Part shown: positions 17,525 to 27,292 of the stretch, in pieces
Numbering within the stretch: the stretch's first letter is position 1
How the letters are laid out: every line of letters begins with the position of its first letter
NCBI RefSeq assembly: GCF_004006235.1
Contig: NZ_CP034753.1
Coordinates: forward strand, 3,906,001 to 3,970,000
Length of the DNA stretch: 64,000 nucleotides
Direction of reading: 5' to 3'
From: Agromyces sp. LHK192
GTDB lineage: Bacteria > Actinomycetota > Actinomycetes > Actinomycetales > Microbacteriaceae
Translations under genes and position numbers: made by a program
Notes under the pieces: generated by a model
The model's database searches: none
What the model saw: only the letters and a program-made list of their open reading frames with translations
Told to the model about the DNA's origin: nothing

Positions 17525-18809
17525 CGCCGGTCTGCCCGCGGCCGGCGGCCGCCTGCTGCGTCCGCCCGTAGGCGAGACGGCGGAGGAGCCGTTCCGCAGG
17601 GCCCTGGCGCCCCGCACGCTCCAGCCAGACGGAGCCGGCGACCGTGAGCGCCCACACGACGACCGCGTACACCGCGACCGACCAGGACGTGAGCACGGCA
17701 CCGAGGCCGAGCCCCCACGCGCAGAGCACCGGAGCCATGAGCACCGACTGCGCGAGGTAGGCCGACAGCGACCGGCGACCGGTCGCCTGCAGCGCACGGG
17801 CCACGACCGGCAACGGCCGGCCGAGCGCACGCCGCCGCTCGAGCGCGGCGGCGATGAGGCCGAACACGGCCACGTAGCCGAGCCCACCCGCGACACCGGT
17901 GAGCGCCTGCAGCTCGTGGAAGCCCCACTCGAGATCGGCCGGCAGCCCCAGCATCCCGAGGTGCTGCGCCGCGACGACCGCACCACCGATCCAGCCGATG
18001 GCCACCCCGGCCACCGCGACCGCGCGAAGCACGCGCAGGTGGGCGAGCGGTTCCTCGAGCACCCGGTGCCGGGCCGCGAGCATCGCGAGCAGCACGACCA
18101 GCGGCGTCGACAGCGAGAGCAGGCCCTGGACGAGGGTCACCATGATCCACGACCCGACGCGGTCGACCATCGAGACGAGGTAGTCCGACTCGGTCACGCC
18201 CGTGTCGAGGAAGTCGAGGGGCACGGAGCCCGAGGCATCCACTCCTGCAGCGTTCGCCGCGAACGCCAGCCCCAGCAGGCCGACGGCCAGCGCCGTGAGC
18301 ACCACGGCGAGCACGGACGCCCAGACGGCGAGGGTCCGGTCGCGACGCCGCAGGAACAGCCAGGTGAGCACGAGTCCGGCGAGCCCGTAGGCACCGACGA
18401 TGTCGCCGGCCCAGAGGAGGGCCGCATGCACGAGGCCGAAGGCGAGCATCCACCAGTGCCGGCGACGGAGCAGCCGCCGCACCTCGCGTTCGGGCACCCC
18501 TGCTTCCGTCTGGCGGCGGTACAACTGCCAGATCCCGTACCCGAAGAGCGCAGCGAACATGGGGTAGGCGCGTGAGTCGATCGCGATGATCGACACGGTC
18601 TGCCAGATCCGGTCGGCGGCCGAACCGTCGTGCGCGTGCACCGGGAAGGCGCCGTCCGCCGCACCCCAGAGGGAGAACGGCGCATTGGCGAGCGCGATGG
18701 CCAGGAGCATCGCGCCGCGCGCGAGGTCGGGCGCGATCGAGCGTTCGCTCACGGTGGTCGGACCGAGGGCGGCGCCGGATGCGGGCGGGTGCGTCGTCGA
18801 GGTGGTCAT
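17511..18809 (-). CDS. DUF418 family membrane protein
   Basis: 432 residues, about 10-12 membrane segments. It begins with the family-typical RSIAPDLARGAMLLAIALAN and A-x-F-S-L-x-G, and the C-terminal third (ALQATGRRSLSAYLAQSVLM, then PVVARAL and PAERLLRRLAYG) is the DUF418 domain. These proteins are distantly related to acyltransferase-3-like membrane proteins; the function is unknown. The gene is convergent with the alarmone synthetase, overlapping its end by 14 nt. Confidence 0.87.
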   Translation of the reverse strand: MTTSTTHPPASGAALGPTTVSERSIAPDLARGAMLLAIALANAPFSLWGAADGAFPVHAHDGSAADRIWQTVSIIAIDSRAYPMFAALFGYGIWQLYRRQTEAGVPEREVRRLLRRRHWWMLAFGLVHAALLWAGDIVGAYGLAGLVLTWLFLRRRDRTLAVWASVLAVVLTALAVGLLGLAFAANAAGVDASGSVPLDFLDTGVTESDYLVSMVDRVGSWIMVTLVQGLLSLSTPLVVLLAMLAARHRVLEEPLAHLRVLRAVAVAGVAIGWIGGAVVAAQHLGMLGLPADLEWGFHELQALTGVAGGLGYVAVFGLIAAALERRRALGRPLPVVARALQATGRRSLSAYLAQSVLMAPVLCAWGLGLGAVLTSWSVAVYAVVVWALTVAGSVWLERAGRQGPAERLLRRLAYGRTQQAAAGRGQTGVSRG

Positions 18810-18997
18810 GCGCCGAGCCTCGCGCGCCAGAGGGCCGGCCGGCAGCCGTGGATCGGCTGATTCCGCGGTCGCCCGGTCGGGGGATGCCGCATCCTCCGGT
18901 CGGACGCCGACCGCGCCGCGTCAGCGTACTGCCCGCCCCGAGGCGGCGAACCAGTTCGGTTCAGGGCCACCCCTGATGCGCAGGAGGCGCCCACCCC

Positions 18998-19003
18998 TAT
19001 GCT
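18998..19003 (+). promoter_or_regulatory. -10 element of a leaderless promoter (lipoprotein)
   Basis: TATGCT followed by six bases and the ATG at 19010. The GGAGG at 18983-18987 is too far away to serve this start. Confidence 0.6.
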
Positions 19004-19009
19004 CGCCCC

Positions 19010-19561
19010 ATGTCGCACCGTCGCCCTGCCGCACTCGCGCTCGCCGCCCTGTCGGTCGTCCTCCTCGCGGGATGCACCGCCGGCACCACCGGCCCCATGC
19101 CGACGCCGTCAGCTCCGAGCACGACCCCGACGGCGGAACCCACCGCCGGAGCCGAGCCGACGACCGCGCCGTCGCCCGCACCGGTCGCGTGCGACGACCT
19201 GCTCACGGAAGCCGGCCGCGCCTACCTCGACCAGCACGGCTTCCCGCACCATCCCGACGCGCCGCCGTTCGACCCGCTGGCCGCGGCGATCACGGAGGCC
19301 GGTGGCTCGTACTGCGCGTGGGGCAATCCGAACGCCGAGTTCGCGCTCGCCATCGCGCGCGTGGAATTCCCCGCCGCGGAGACCGCGGCATGGACCACGA
19401 CGTTCGCAGCTCTCGGCTACACACCGACGGAGGGCACCGTGTACACCGGTCCCGCGGATCCGTCGGGCGAGGCGAGCCCGGCGGCGTCGCTGGCCGACGG
19501 CGTCGCCGTCTACGTCGACCATCCCGACCACCTCGCGTTCGTGGCGCTCGACCCGGCGTGA
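19010..19561 (+). CDS. Lipoprotein of unknown function
   Basis: 183 residues. Signal peptide with lipobox LLAGC (Cys at about 22), then a 35-residue Thr/Pro/Ala-rich spacer and a small extracellular domain containing ACDDLL and SYCAW, whose two cysteines may form a disulfide. No named family was recognised. It stands alone between a divergent DUF418 gene and a TauE-type gene in the same direction. Confidence 0.8.
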   Translation: MSHRRPAALALAALSVVLLAGCTAGTTGPMPTPSAPSTTPTAEPTAGAEPTTAPSPAPVACDDLLTEAGRAYLDQHGFPHHPDAPPFDPLAAAITEAGGSYCAWGNPNAEFALAIARVEFPAAETAAWTTTFAALGYTPTEGTVYTGPADPSGEASPAASLADGVAVYVDHPDHLAFVALDPA

Positions 19562-19629
19562 CGGCGTGATCGCGAGACCGGGAATCCCTGCTTGAATCGG
19601 GGGATGCCCCATCCAGAGCAGGTCGCCCC

Positions 19630-20388
19630 GTGAACGTCGTCGAGTACCTGCTGCTCGGGCTCGCAGGCGTCGCCGCAGGCACCATCAACGCCGTCGTCGG
19701 GTCGGGCTCGCTCGTCACGTTCCCGGCGCTGCTCGCGTTCGGGTACCCGCCCGTGCTCGCGAACGTGACCAACAACGTCGGGGTGCTGCCGGCATCCGTC
19801 GTCGCCGCGTGGGCCGGCCGCGAGGAATTCCGCGGCGGCTGGGGGCGGCTCGCGCTGATCCTGTGCTTCTCGGCGGCGGGCGGCCTGGCCGGGGCGCTGC
19901 TGCTGCTCGCGCTGCCGAGCGAGGCGTTCGAGGTCATCGTGCCGGCGCTCATCGTGCTCGCGCTGCTGCTCGTGATCTTCGGGCCGGCGATCAAGCGGTG
20001 GACGACCCGGATCCACGGGCAGGCGCAGCACCGCGACCACCCGGTCGCGACCATGGCCGTCGCCGGCCTCACCGCGGTCTACGGCGGGTACTTCGGCGCG
20101 GCGCAGGGCGTGCTGCTGCTCGCGCTGCTGTCGATCACCATGGCCGGCTCGCTCGTGCGGGCCAACGCGTTCAAGAACGCCATGGCTGCGGTCGCGAACA
20201 TCGCCGCCGCGGTCGTGTTCGTCGCCGTCACCGAGGTGGCCTGGCCCGCGGCGATCGCGATCGCGGTCGGCTCGTTCCTCGGCGGATTCATCGGCGGCCG
20301 CTACGGACGCCACATCCCGCAGACGGCGTACCGCGTGCTCATCGTCGCGGTCGGACTCGCCGCGCTCGTCTACTTCATCGTCACCTGA
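19630..20388 (+). CDS. TauE/SafE family sulfite/sulfonate exporter-like permease
   Basis: 252 residues, about eight membrane segments. The start AGVAAGTINAVVGSGSLVTFP and the second repeat AVYGGYFGAAQGVLLLALLS are the two half-signatures of TauE/SafE permeases, which export sulfite, sulfoacetate or related anions. The GTG at 19630 follows a weak GAGCAGG site. The sulfur gene cluster is 14 kb away, so a sulfur role is plausible but unproven. The end overlaps the convergent DUF2809 gene by 8 nt. Confidence 0.88.
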   Translation: MNVVEYLLLGLAGVAAGTINAVVGSGSLVTFPALLAFGYPPVLANVTNNVGVLPASVVAAWAGREEFRGGWGRLALILCFSAAGGLAGALLLLALPSEAFEVIVPALIVLALLLVIFGPAIKRWTTRIHGQAQHRDHPVATMAVAGLTAVYGGYFGAAQGVLLLALLSITMAGSLVRANAFKNAMAAVANIAAAVVFVAVTEVAWPAAIAIAVGSFLGGFIGGRYGRHIPQTAYRVLIVAVGLAALVYFIVT

Positions 20389-20827
20389 CGGTGCGCGACG
20401 ATCGCGCTGCGGATACCGCCGCGTCGATGGCCGCCGCGCCCACGACCGCCAACGGGTAGACCACCAGGTCGCGCGCGTCGAACACCGTCCCCAGCACCAG
20501 CATCGCGGGCGGGAACACCGCACCCAGCTCCGCCGGGATGCCGGTGAGCTGGAACAGCTCGACCGCGATGCACCATCCCGCAGCGATCGCCCCGGCCGCC
20601 GCCGCGCCGAGACGGGGCGCGAGGAGCACGACGACCGCGTAGATCGCAACGGCGTAGAGGGCGTCGCCCGCGATGTCGGTCGCGGCCGTATCGGGCAGCA
20701 GCGCATGCACCGCCAACCCGGATGCCACGAGTGCGACCAGCGCCACTCCCGCGGCGAGCCGTCGGCGGCGCGACGGAGGCCGCGCCGGACGGTTCGGGTC
20801 TCCGGTCTGCACGTCGTCGGTTCGCAT
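20381..20827 (-). CDS. DUF2809 family membrane protein
   Basis: 148 residues with four or five membrane segments. The central [20 protein letters not shown] and [13 protein letters not shown] match the small DUF2809 family (VanZ-like shape). The start is the ATG at 20827 because GGAGG lies 4 nt upstream; a GTG one codon earlier would be too close. Function unknown. Confidence 0.8.
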   Translation of the reverse strand: MRTDDVQTGDPNRPARPPSRRRRLAAGVALVALVASGLAVHALLPDTAATDIAGDALYAVAIYAVVVLLAPRLGAAAAGAIAAGWCIAVELFQLTGIPAELGAVFPPAMLVLGTVFDARDLVVYPLAVVGAAAIDAAVSAARSSRTVR

Positions 20828-20910
20828 CACGCCTCCGAGCGTACGAGCCGGCAGCCACGCCCGCGCCCGCGCCCAGCGGCCGCGCCCAGCGGATCCTCGG
20901 CTACCCCGCG

Positions 20911-20916
20911 TACCCT
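20911..20916 (+). promoter_or_regulatory. -10 element of a leaderless promoter (rlmN)
   Basis: TACCCT followed by six bases (GAAGGG) and the ATG at 20923. The six-base spacer also resembles a Shine-Dalgarno but would be too close to the start codon to act as one. Confidence 0.5.
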
Positions 20917-20922
20917 GAAGGG

Positions 20923-22167
20923 ATGCCGACCGACCTCGAGACCGCCGAACCCGCCCGCGGAGCCGTCCGCCGCACGGGCGCGCCCTCGGGCGCCCGTCAG
21001 GTCCGCCCGGCCACCGAGGGCTGGCAGCAGCAGAAGGGCGCCGACGGGCGGCCCCTGCTCCAGTTCGCCTCGCCGAAGCGCGGCAAGCCGCCGGTGCACC
21101 TCGCCGACCTCAAGCCCGAGGAGTGGAAGGGCAAGGCCGAGGAGCTCGGCCTCCCCGGCTTCCGGGTGAAGCAGCTCGCCCGCCACTACTACACGCGCTG
21201 GACGACCGACCCCGCCGAGATGACCGACCTGCCCGCGGCAGGCCGCGAGGAGCTCGTCGCCGGGATGCTGCCGCCGCTGCTCACCGAGGTGAAGCGCCTC
21301 GAGACCGACCGCGGCGACACCATCAAGTTCCTCTGGCGCCTCCACGACGGCGCCCTCGTCGAGTCGGTGCTCATGCGCTACCCCGGCCGCATCACGCTGT
21401 GCGTGTCGAGCCAGGCCGGCTGCGGCATGAACTGCCCGTTCTGCGCGACCGGCCAGCAGGGCCTCACGCGCAACATGTCGGCCGCCGAGATCGTCGACCA
21501 GATCGTGCAGGCCAACCGGGTGATCGCCTCGGGCGCGCTCGGCGGCAAGAAGCGCGACGACCATTCGCAGGAGCGCGTCTCCAACATCGTCTTCATGGGC
21601 ATGGGCGAGCCCCTCGCGAACTACGCCCGCATCATGCAGGCCGTGCGTACCATGGTCGCCCCGGCCCCGAACGGCCTGGGCATGTCGGCGCGCAACATCA
21701 CGGTGTCGACCGTCGGCCTGGTTCCCGCGATCGGCAAGCTCGCGAACGAGGGAATCCCCGTGACCTTCGCCCTCAGCCTGCACGCGCCCGACGACGGGCT
21801 GCGCGACGAGCTCATCCCCGTGAACTCTCGGTGGAAGGTCGACGAGGCGCTCGACGCCGCACGCGCCTACTTCGACCGCACCGGCCGCAGGGTCTCGATC
21901 GAGTACGCCCTCATCAAGGACATGAACGACCACGGCTGGCGCGCCGACCTGCTCGCCGAGAAGCTGAACGCCCGCGGTCGCGGCTGGGTGCACGTCAACC
22001 CGATCCCGCTGAACCCGACGCCCGGCTCGATCTGGACGGCGTCCGAGGTCGACGTGCAGCAGGAGTTCGTGCGCCGACTCGAGGCGGCGGGCATCCCGAC
22101 GACCATCCGCGACACGCGCGGCAAGGAGATCGACGGCGCCTGCGGGCAGCTCGCCACCGACGGCTGA
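20923..22167 (+). CDS. rlmN: 23S rRNA (adenine-2503-C2)-methyltransferase RlmN
   Basis: 414-residue radical-SAM enzyme that methylates A2503 of 23S rRNA and A37 of some tRNAs. The radical-SAM cluster motif CGMNCPFC gives Cys at about 167, 171 and 174; the GMGEPLANY motif, a conserved [10 protein letters not shown] and the C-terminal [17 protein letters not shown] with a catalytic Cys are all present. The N-terminus has a Cys-free, Gln/Lys-rich extension of about 35 residues. The downstream permease starts 10 nt later, so the genes may be co-transcribed. Confidence 0.97.
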   Translation: MPTDLETAEPARGAVRRTGAPSGARQVRPATEGWQQQKGADGRPLLQFASPKRGKPPVHLADLKPEEWKGKAEELGLPGFRVKQLARHYYTRWTTDPAEMTDLPAAGREELVAGMLPPLLTEVKRLETDRGDTIKFLWRLHDGALVESVLMRYPGRITLCVSSQAGCGMNCPFCATGQQGLTRNMSAAEIVDQIVQANRVIASGALGGKKRDDHSQERVSNIVFMGMGEPLANYARIMQAVRTMVAPAPNGLGMSARNITVSTVGLVPAIGKLANEGIPVTFALSLHAPDDGLRDELIPVNSRWKVDEALDAARAYFDRTGRRVSIEYALIKDMNDHGWRADLLAEKLNARGRGWVHVNPIPLNPTPGSIWTASEVDVQQEFVRRLEAAGIPTTIRDTRGKEIDGACGQLATDG

Positions 22168-22177
22168 GGGACGCCGC

Positions 22178-23230
22178 GTGACCGAGGCGAGACGACCGAT
22201 CCCGCTGACCCTGCGTTCGGGCCCGCCAGGCCCCTCGGCACCGCGCCGGAGAACCCGCCCGGCGATCGGCCTGTCGATCGGCATCGCGGGGATCCTCGCG
22301 CTCGTCGGCATCCGCCTGCTCGCGCCGCCCGAGGCCGGCGAGGCGCTCTCGGACTCGGTGCAGGACTTCATCACGCTCTCGGCGAGCGTGGTCATCGAGA
22401 GCCTGCCGTTCGTCTTCCTCGGCATCCTCGTCTCGACGGCCGTGCAGCTGTGGATGCCCGAGGGATTCCTCGAGCGACGGCTCCCGCGCAATCCGTTCGC
22501 GCGGCGCGCGCTCATCTCGCTGCTCGGCGTGCTGCTGCCGGTGTGCGAGTGCGGCAACGTGCCGCTCGCCCGCGGGCTCATCCAGCGGGGGCTCACGGTC
22601 GGCGAGTCGATGACGTTCCTCCTCGCCGCGCCGATCCTGAACCCGATCACGATCATCACGACGTACCAGGCGTTCGGCTGGGACGACGGCATCCTCGTCT
22701 CTCGCATCCTCGGCGGGTTCCTCATCGCGAACCTGGTCGGCTGGGTGTACAGCCGGCACCGCGACCCGATGTCGCTGCTGACCCCCTCGTTCGCCGCCGC
22801 GTGCGCGCATGCCGACACGGTGAGCGGCTCGAAGCCGCGACGGGCGGCGCGCATGTTCGCCGACGAGACCTCGGCGATGCTGCCGGCGCTCTTCGTCGGC
22901 TCGGCGATCGCCGGCCTCATCCAGGTCGCCGTGTCGCGCGACCTGCTGATCACCCTCGGCCAGAACCCCGTGCTGTCGGTCTTCGCGCTCATGCTGCTCG
23001 CGTTCGTCGTGGGCATCTGCTCCAACGTCGACGCGTTCTTCGTGCTGTCGTTCGGGTCGACCTTCACCCCCGGGGCGATCGTCGCGTTCCTCGTGTTCGG
23101 CGCGATGATCGACGTGAAGATGCTCGCGCTGCTGCGCACCACGTTCCGGGCGAGGGTCCTCGTGCAGCTGACCGTGATCGTGGCGCTCGCCAGCGCCGCG
23201 ATCGGACTGGCGGTGAACCTTGTGGCCTAG
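22178..23230 (+). CDS. YraQ/DUF318 family permease
   Basis: 350 residues, about eight to ten membrane segments in two repeats. The first repeat has LLPVCECGNVPLARGLIQRG, the second FVVGICSNVDAFFVLSFGS; the paired Cys/Asn-containing motifs are characteristic of the DUF318 (YraQ) permease family, proposed to move metal or metalloid species. The GTG at 22178 is 10 nt after rlmN. Its end overlaps a TIGR03943 gene by 11 nt, the usual partner in this two-gene permease system. Confidence 0.88.
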   Translation: MTEARRPIPLTLRSGPPGPSAPRRRTRPAIGLSIGIAGILALVGIRLLAPPEAGEALSDSVQDFITLSASVVIESLPFVFLGILVSTAVQLWMPEGFLERRLPRNPFARRALISLLGVLLPVCECGNVPLARGLIQRGLTVGESMTFLLAAPILNPITIITTYQAFGWDDGILVSRILGGFLIANLVGWVYSRHRDPMSLLTPSFAAACAHADTVSGSKPRRAARMFADETSAMLPALFVGSAIAGLIQVAVSRDLLITLGQNPVLSVFALMLLAFVVGICSNVDAFFVLSFGSTFTPGAIVAFLVFGAMIDVKMLALLRTTFRARVLVQLTVIVALASAAIGLAVNLVA

Positions 23231-24041
23231 GCTCATCGCCCGCTGGAAGGGCGTGGCGCTCACGCTGATCGGCGTGGTCGTCACCGTGTGGCTCGGCGTC
23301 TCGGGCCAGCTCGGGCTGTACATCCACCCGCGCTACAACGTGTTCACGATCGTGATGGCCGTGATCGGCGGCGTCGTCGCGCTCGCCGCGCTCGCGCTGG
23401 TGCCGCTGGCGCCCGGCGACGAGGACGAGGACGAGGACGACCACGATCACGATCACGACGGTGAAGCCGTCCCGGATGCCCCTCCCCGCGCGCGTCCCCG
23501 CGCCGCACGCCGGTCGCCCGGCGCGCGCGCGGTGCTCGGGGCATCCGCCGCCCTCGCAGTGATCGCGATCTCGGCGTTCCTGCTGCTCGCCTTCCCGCCC
23601 GCGACGCTCTCGGCCCAGACGGCGGTCGACCGCGACATCGACCGCACCACCGCGGACCTCGCGGGCGACGCGCCCGACCTGACGGGAGCCGACCCGTCCA
23701 CGTTCACGGTGAAGGACTGGGCCCTGCTCACCGCGCAGGAGACCGATCCGTCGGCCTACGCCGACGTGCCCGTCGAGCTCATCGGGTTCGTGGCGCCGGC
23801 ACCCGGCGAACCCGACGACGTGTTCTACCTCGCCCGCTTCACGGTCACCTGCTGCGCGGTCGACGCCCAGCCGATCGGCGTGCCCGTCTACCTGCCCGAC
23901 TGGCAGGAGCGGGTCGCCGTCGACGACTGGGTGCGGGTCTCGGGCACCTTCGGCGCGAACCCGTCGACCGGCGAAGGGCTGGCGCTGATCCCCGAGACCG
24001 TCGAGGTCACCGAGCAGCCGGAACAGCCGTATGTCTACTGA
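23220..24041 (+). CDS. TIGR03943 family putative permease subunit
   Basis: 273 residues. Two membrane segments at the N-terminus (about 9-60), then a charged loop with an Asp/Glu/His run (about 69-80, DEDEDDHDHDHDGE) that could bind metal, a third membrane segment (about 100-125), and an extracellular C-terminal domain with ARFTVTCCAVDAQPIGVPVY, the diagnostic double-Cys motif of TIGR03943. This family nearly always pairs with a YraQ permease. The GTG at 23220 lies within the end of the permease gene. Confidence 0.88.
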   Translation: MWPRLIARWKGVALTLIGVVVTVWLGVSGQLGLYIHPRYNVFTIVMAVIGGVVALAALALVPLAPGDEDEDEDDHDHDHDGEAVPDAPPRARPRAARRSPGARAVLGASAALAVIAISAFLLLAFPPATLSAQTAVDRDIDRTTADLAGDAPDLTGADPSTFTVKDWALLTAQETDPSAYADVPVELIGFVAPAPGEPDDVFYLARFTVTCCAVDAQPIGVPVYLPDWQERVAVDDWVRVSGTFGANPSTGEGLALIPETVEVTEQPEQPYVY

Positions 24042-25479
24042 GCCGTCCGGGTCTCCAGCGCCGTCCGGGTCTCGTGAGCCGTTCGGCGGCCGCGGCTTCC
24101 GCGGGCGCCTGGTCGCCACGATCGGCGTGCTCGCCGCGGCCGCCGCGGGCCTGGCCGTCGCGGGTGCGGTGCAGGGGCCGAAGCTGCAGGCCGCGACCGT
24201 CGACACCACCGCGGTCACCGAGGTCGCCGGGTCGCGCGTCGTGCTCGAACTCAACCAGGCGATCGACCGCGTCGACGGCGAGCTGCGGGTGGAGCCGGTC
24301 GAGCCGGCCGAGCTCACCGTCGACGACGACCGGCTCGTCGTGGAGTTCGAGCGCCCGCTGCCGTACGACACCGAGTTCACGGTGACGGTCGACGGTGTCG
24401 TGGGCGCGGTGCAACAGACTCCCGCGACGGTCTCGCACCGGTTCACGACGGCCGACGGCGAGCTCTACACGCTCGCGCGGCGCAGCCCGGACGGCGAGTC
24501 CGACGCGGTGCTCCGCGGCGCCGTGTCGGGCGGCGGCGACGCCGAGGCGGTGCTCGAAGCGCCCCGCATCCTGACCTTCGCGCACGCCGGCGGGGCCGTC
24601 GCCGCCGTCACGTTCGAGGACGACGACACCCACGCCCTCCTCATCGCCGGCATCGGCGACGAGGCTCAGGCGCTCAGCCTGCCCGAACGCGGCTGGGTGC
24701 GCTCGATCGCCGGTTCGACGACGCACCCGCTCATCGGGTTCGTGCTCGACGGGGCGGTACCGCCCGGCACGCAGACGCCGCCGCAGTACGAGAGCGCGCT
24801 GTTCACGCTCGACGTGTCGGGGCAGAACGCGGCGCCGGAGCCCGTGCTGGGCATCGACGGCGAGCCGATGCGCGTGCTCGACTGGGCGTTCGTCCCGGGC
24901 ACCGCCTCGATCGTCGTGCAGGACTTCGACGGCGCGATGTTCATCGTCGACGCGCTCGGGCTGTCACCGCCGTCGCCCCTCGGGTCGCATCAGGAGATGC
25001 GCGGCCTGCTGCCGGGCACGACCGAGCTCATCGTCGCCGACCCGGACCGCGGATCGATCGTCGACCTCGAGACGGGCGAGTCCCGCGAGAACGTGCTGCC
25101 GAGCGCCGAACTCCCCGAGAACGCGTACCCCGGCCGGGTGACCCAGCTCACGGCCGACGGCACCCACCTGCTCGGCGTGCTGCTCGCCGTCACGGCGGCC
25201 GACGGCACCGTGCAGGCGCAGTCGCTGCTGTCGCTGGTCTCGACCAGCGGCACGGCACTGCGGTACACCCCCGCCGACGGCAGCCGGATGCTGGGCTACT
25301 GCGCCTCGCCGAACGGCAGGCTCGCGGCGGTGGAGACCGCGCCGATCGACGCGGCATCCGACGGCTACCCGAACGCACCGGCCTCGCGAGACCGGCTGAC
25401 GACGATCATCGACGTCGCGACCGGCGCCACCGTCCGGGTGCAGACCGGCGGCGCGTCCGACTGGTGCGGCGCGGGCTGA
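24031..25479 (+). CDS. Membrane-anchored Ig-like/beta-propeller protein
   Basis: 482 residues. A short Ser/Pro-rich cytosolic tail, one membrane anchor (about 30-50), a bacterial Ig-like domain (about 62-140, VVLELNQAIDRVDGELRVEP, similar to SbsA/Big_5 domains) and a long C-terminal region of repeated beta segments (TFAHAGGAVAAVTF, RGWVRSIAGS, RVLDWAFVPGTASIVVQDFD, MRGLLPGTTELIVADP) that suggests a seven-bladed propeller. Two cysteines lie near the end (GYCASPNG, DWCGAG). The start overlaps the TIGR03943 gene by 11 nt, so all three genes should be one unit. No named family was recognised; a role as extracellular partner of the permease is inferred. Confidence 0.75.
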   Translation: MSTEPSGSPAPSGSREPFGGRGFRGRLVATIGVLAAAAAGLAVAGAVQGPKLQAATVDTTAVTEVAGSRVVLELNQAIDRVDGELRVEPVEPAELTVDDDRLVVEFERPLPYDTEFTVTVDGVVGAVQQTPATVSHRFTTADGELYTLARRSPDGESDAVLRGAVSGGGDAEAVLEAPRILTFAHAGGAVAAVTFEDDDTHALLIAGIGDEAQALSLPERGWVRSIAGSTTHPLIGFVLDGAVPPGTQTPPQYESALFTLDVSGQNAAPEPVLGIDGEPMRVLDWAFVPGTASIVVQDFDGAMFIVDALGLSPPSPLGSHQEMRGLLPGTTELIVADPDRGSIVDLETGESRENVLPSAELPENAYPGRVTQLTADGTHLLGVLLAVTAADGTVQAQSLLSLVSTSGTALRYTPADGSRMLGYCASPNGRLAAVETAPIDAASDGYPNAPASRDRLTTIIDVATGATVRVQTGGASDWCGAG

Positions 25480-25492
25480 CCGCCGCGGGCGA

Positions 25493-27214
25493 TCAGTCGC
25501 GCGGCTCGCCCGGCGCCGGCGGCGGGCCGGGCAGCGCCCGCACCCGCTCGGCCTCGGCGTAGGCGCGGTCGAGCGACTCCAGCAGCACCGGCGTGGCGGC
25601 GAGTACGTTGTGCTCGCCGAGCTCGCGCAGGTCGTGGTTGCGGAGCAGGGCATCGCGCAGTCGCTCGGGCACGCCGGCGAGCACCACGGCGATGTCGCGC
25701 TCGCGGAGCGCCCCGACCTGTTCGTCGAGCCCGCGCATGAAGGTCGCCGAGGGCACGCCGACCCAGCCCCGCAGCACGAACACGATCGCTGCGTCGTGCG
25801 CCTCGGACGCGTCGGGCCACTGGTCGGCGAGCCGGTTCACCTCGGAGAACAGGCCGGCGCCGGTGTAGGCGAGCACCGTCGTGCGCCCCGACTCGAGCAC
25901 GGTCGGCGCGTCGCGCAGGTCCCAACTGCCGTCGTCGCGGCGCGCGAACTCGATGATGCGCCCCGTGCTCGAGACCGCGACCGCGGTGACCAGGATCGAC
26001 AGCCCCGCCCCGAGGAAGATCGCGTACTGCAGGGGCATCGCCGTGGTCGCCGCGAAGGTGATCACCATCACCGCGGCCGACAGCCACGAGGTACGGGCGA
26101 CGACCCGGATGTCGCGGATGCGTCCGACGATGAGCTCGCCGCCGATGACGAACAGCAGGCCGCCGATCACGGCCATCGGGATCTCGCCGACCCACGGACC
26201 CACGATCAGCACGATGACCGCCAACCAGACGCCCGCGAACACGCCCGCCCACCGGGACTGCGCGCCCGCGCTCTGCGCGACGCCCGTGCGCGAGAGCGAC
26301 CCACCCGTCGGCAGCGCCCCGAACAGGCCGCCCGCCACGTTGGCGAGCCCCTGCGCCGTGAAGTCCTTCGACGCATCGGGCCGGCTGCCGTCGGGGTTGC
26401 GCACGGTGGACCCGATGCCGGCGGCCTGGGCGAGCGCGACGAGGGCGATCGCGACGGCACCGCCGGCGAGCGCCGGGATCGCGCTCGGGTCGGGCAGTGT
26501 GAACGGCGGCAGCGATCTCGGCACCGCGGCGATGTCCGAGACCCGTTCGACGTCGATGCGGAGCACCGCCGCGCCCACGGTCACGAGCAGCAGCGCGATC
26601 AGCGTCGCGAGTGCGCGCGTCCACCTCACGGCGTGGAACACCAGCCACACCGCGATCGTGATCGCCGTGACGAGCACGGCCGTCCAGTCCCATTCGGCGA
26701 GGTGGGCGATCGCCTCGATGATCTTCCCGAGCGTGTTCGCGTGCTCGGGCGCGTACCCCGTCGCGTCCTTCACGACGCCGGCGATGATCTGCAGCGCGAT
26801 GCCGACGGTGAATCCGGTCATCACCGCCGTCGAGACGAATGCCATCACCGACCCGAGTCGCAGCAGCCCAAGGACGAGCATCACCACGCCGACGAGGACC
26901 GTGAGCGTCGCGACCGCTCCGAGATCGCCCGGGTCGAGGCCCGCCGCCGCGAGCACGCTCTGCGACGACAGCGCGATGGCGCTCGTGAGCGTCGTCACCA
27001 TGAGCACGGTTCGGGCGAACAGCGAGCCCACGATCGTGGGAACGACACCCGACCAGAGGCCGAGCGGGGCGGCGAAGCCGCCGATGCTCGCGTACGCCAT
27101 GCCCTCCGGGATGGAGAAGAGGCCGGTCATGAACCCGGCGACGGCGTCACGGCCCGTCGGACGCCCCCACCTTGAGCGTGCCGGCCGCCCTCGAGGTCCC
27201 CCACCTCCGGTCAC
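25493..27214 (-). CDS. SulP family anion transporter with degenerate STAS domain
   Basis: 573 residues. AVAGFMTGLFSIPEGMAYASIGG starts the SulP membrane domain, which continues through VNVAGGLFGALPTGGSLSRTGVAQSAGAQS-like motifs to about residue 395. A C-terminal STAS-type domain (about 430-550) follows. It is a second, divergent SulP in the window. The GTG at 27214 has no clear Shine-Dalgarno, and an internal ATG at residue 29 is an alternative but would cut into the first membrane segment. Ion unknown. Confidence 0.85.
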   Translation of the reverse strand: MTGGGGPRGRPARSRWGRPTGRDAVAGFMTGLFSIPEGMAYASIGGFAAPLGLWSGVVPTIVGSLFARTVLMVTTLTSAIALSSQSVLAAAGLDPGDLGAVATLTVLVGVVMLVLGLLRLGSVMAFVSTAVMTGFTVGIALQIIAGVVKDATGYAPEHANTLGKIIEAIAHLAEWDWTAVLVTAITIAVWLVFHAVRWTRALATLIALLLVTVGAAVLRIDVERVSDIAAVPRSLPPFTLPDPSAIPALAGGAVAIALVALAQAAGIGSTVRNPDGSRPDASKDFTAQGLANVAGGLFGALPTGGSLSRTGVAQSAGAQSRWAGVFAGVWLAVIVLIVGPWVGEIPMAVIGGLLFVIGGELIVGRIRDIRVVARTSWLSAAVMVITFAATTAMPLQYAIFLGAGLSILVTAVAVSSTGRIIEFARRDDGSWDLRDAPTVLESGRTTVLAYTGAGLFSEVNRLADQWPDASEAHDAAIVFVLRGWVGVPSATFMRGLDEQVGALRERDIAVVLAGVPERLRDALLRNHDLRELGEHNVLAATPVLLESLDRAYAEAERVRALPGPPPAPGEPRD

Positions 27215-27279
27215 GGGTCAACCCAACCACATCGGCGGCGCGATCGGCGGGCGCGGTCGCGGGTCGGATCGCTTGTCGG

Positions 27280-27285
27280 TAACGT
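27280..27285 (+). promoter_or_regulatory. -10 element of a near-leaderless promoter (VOC protein)
   Basis: TAACGT, seven bases, ATG at 27293. Confidence 0.5.
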
Positions 27286-27292
27286 GCGGCCC

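Noticed and set aside
25493..27214. Assigning the second SulP as the sulfate importer of the sulfur cluster
   Set aside because: It is 8 kb away, on the other strand and in another transcription unit; SulP specificity cannot be read from sequence.
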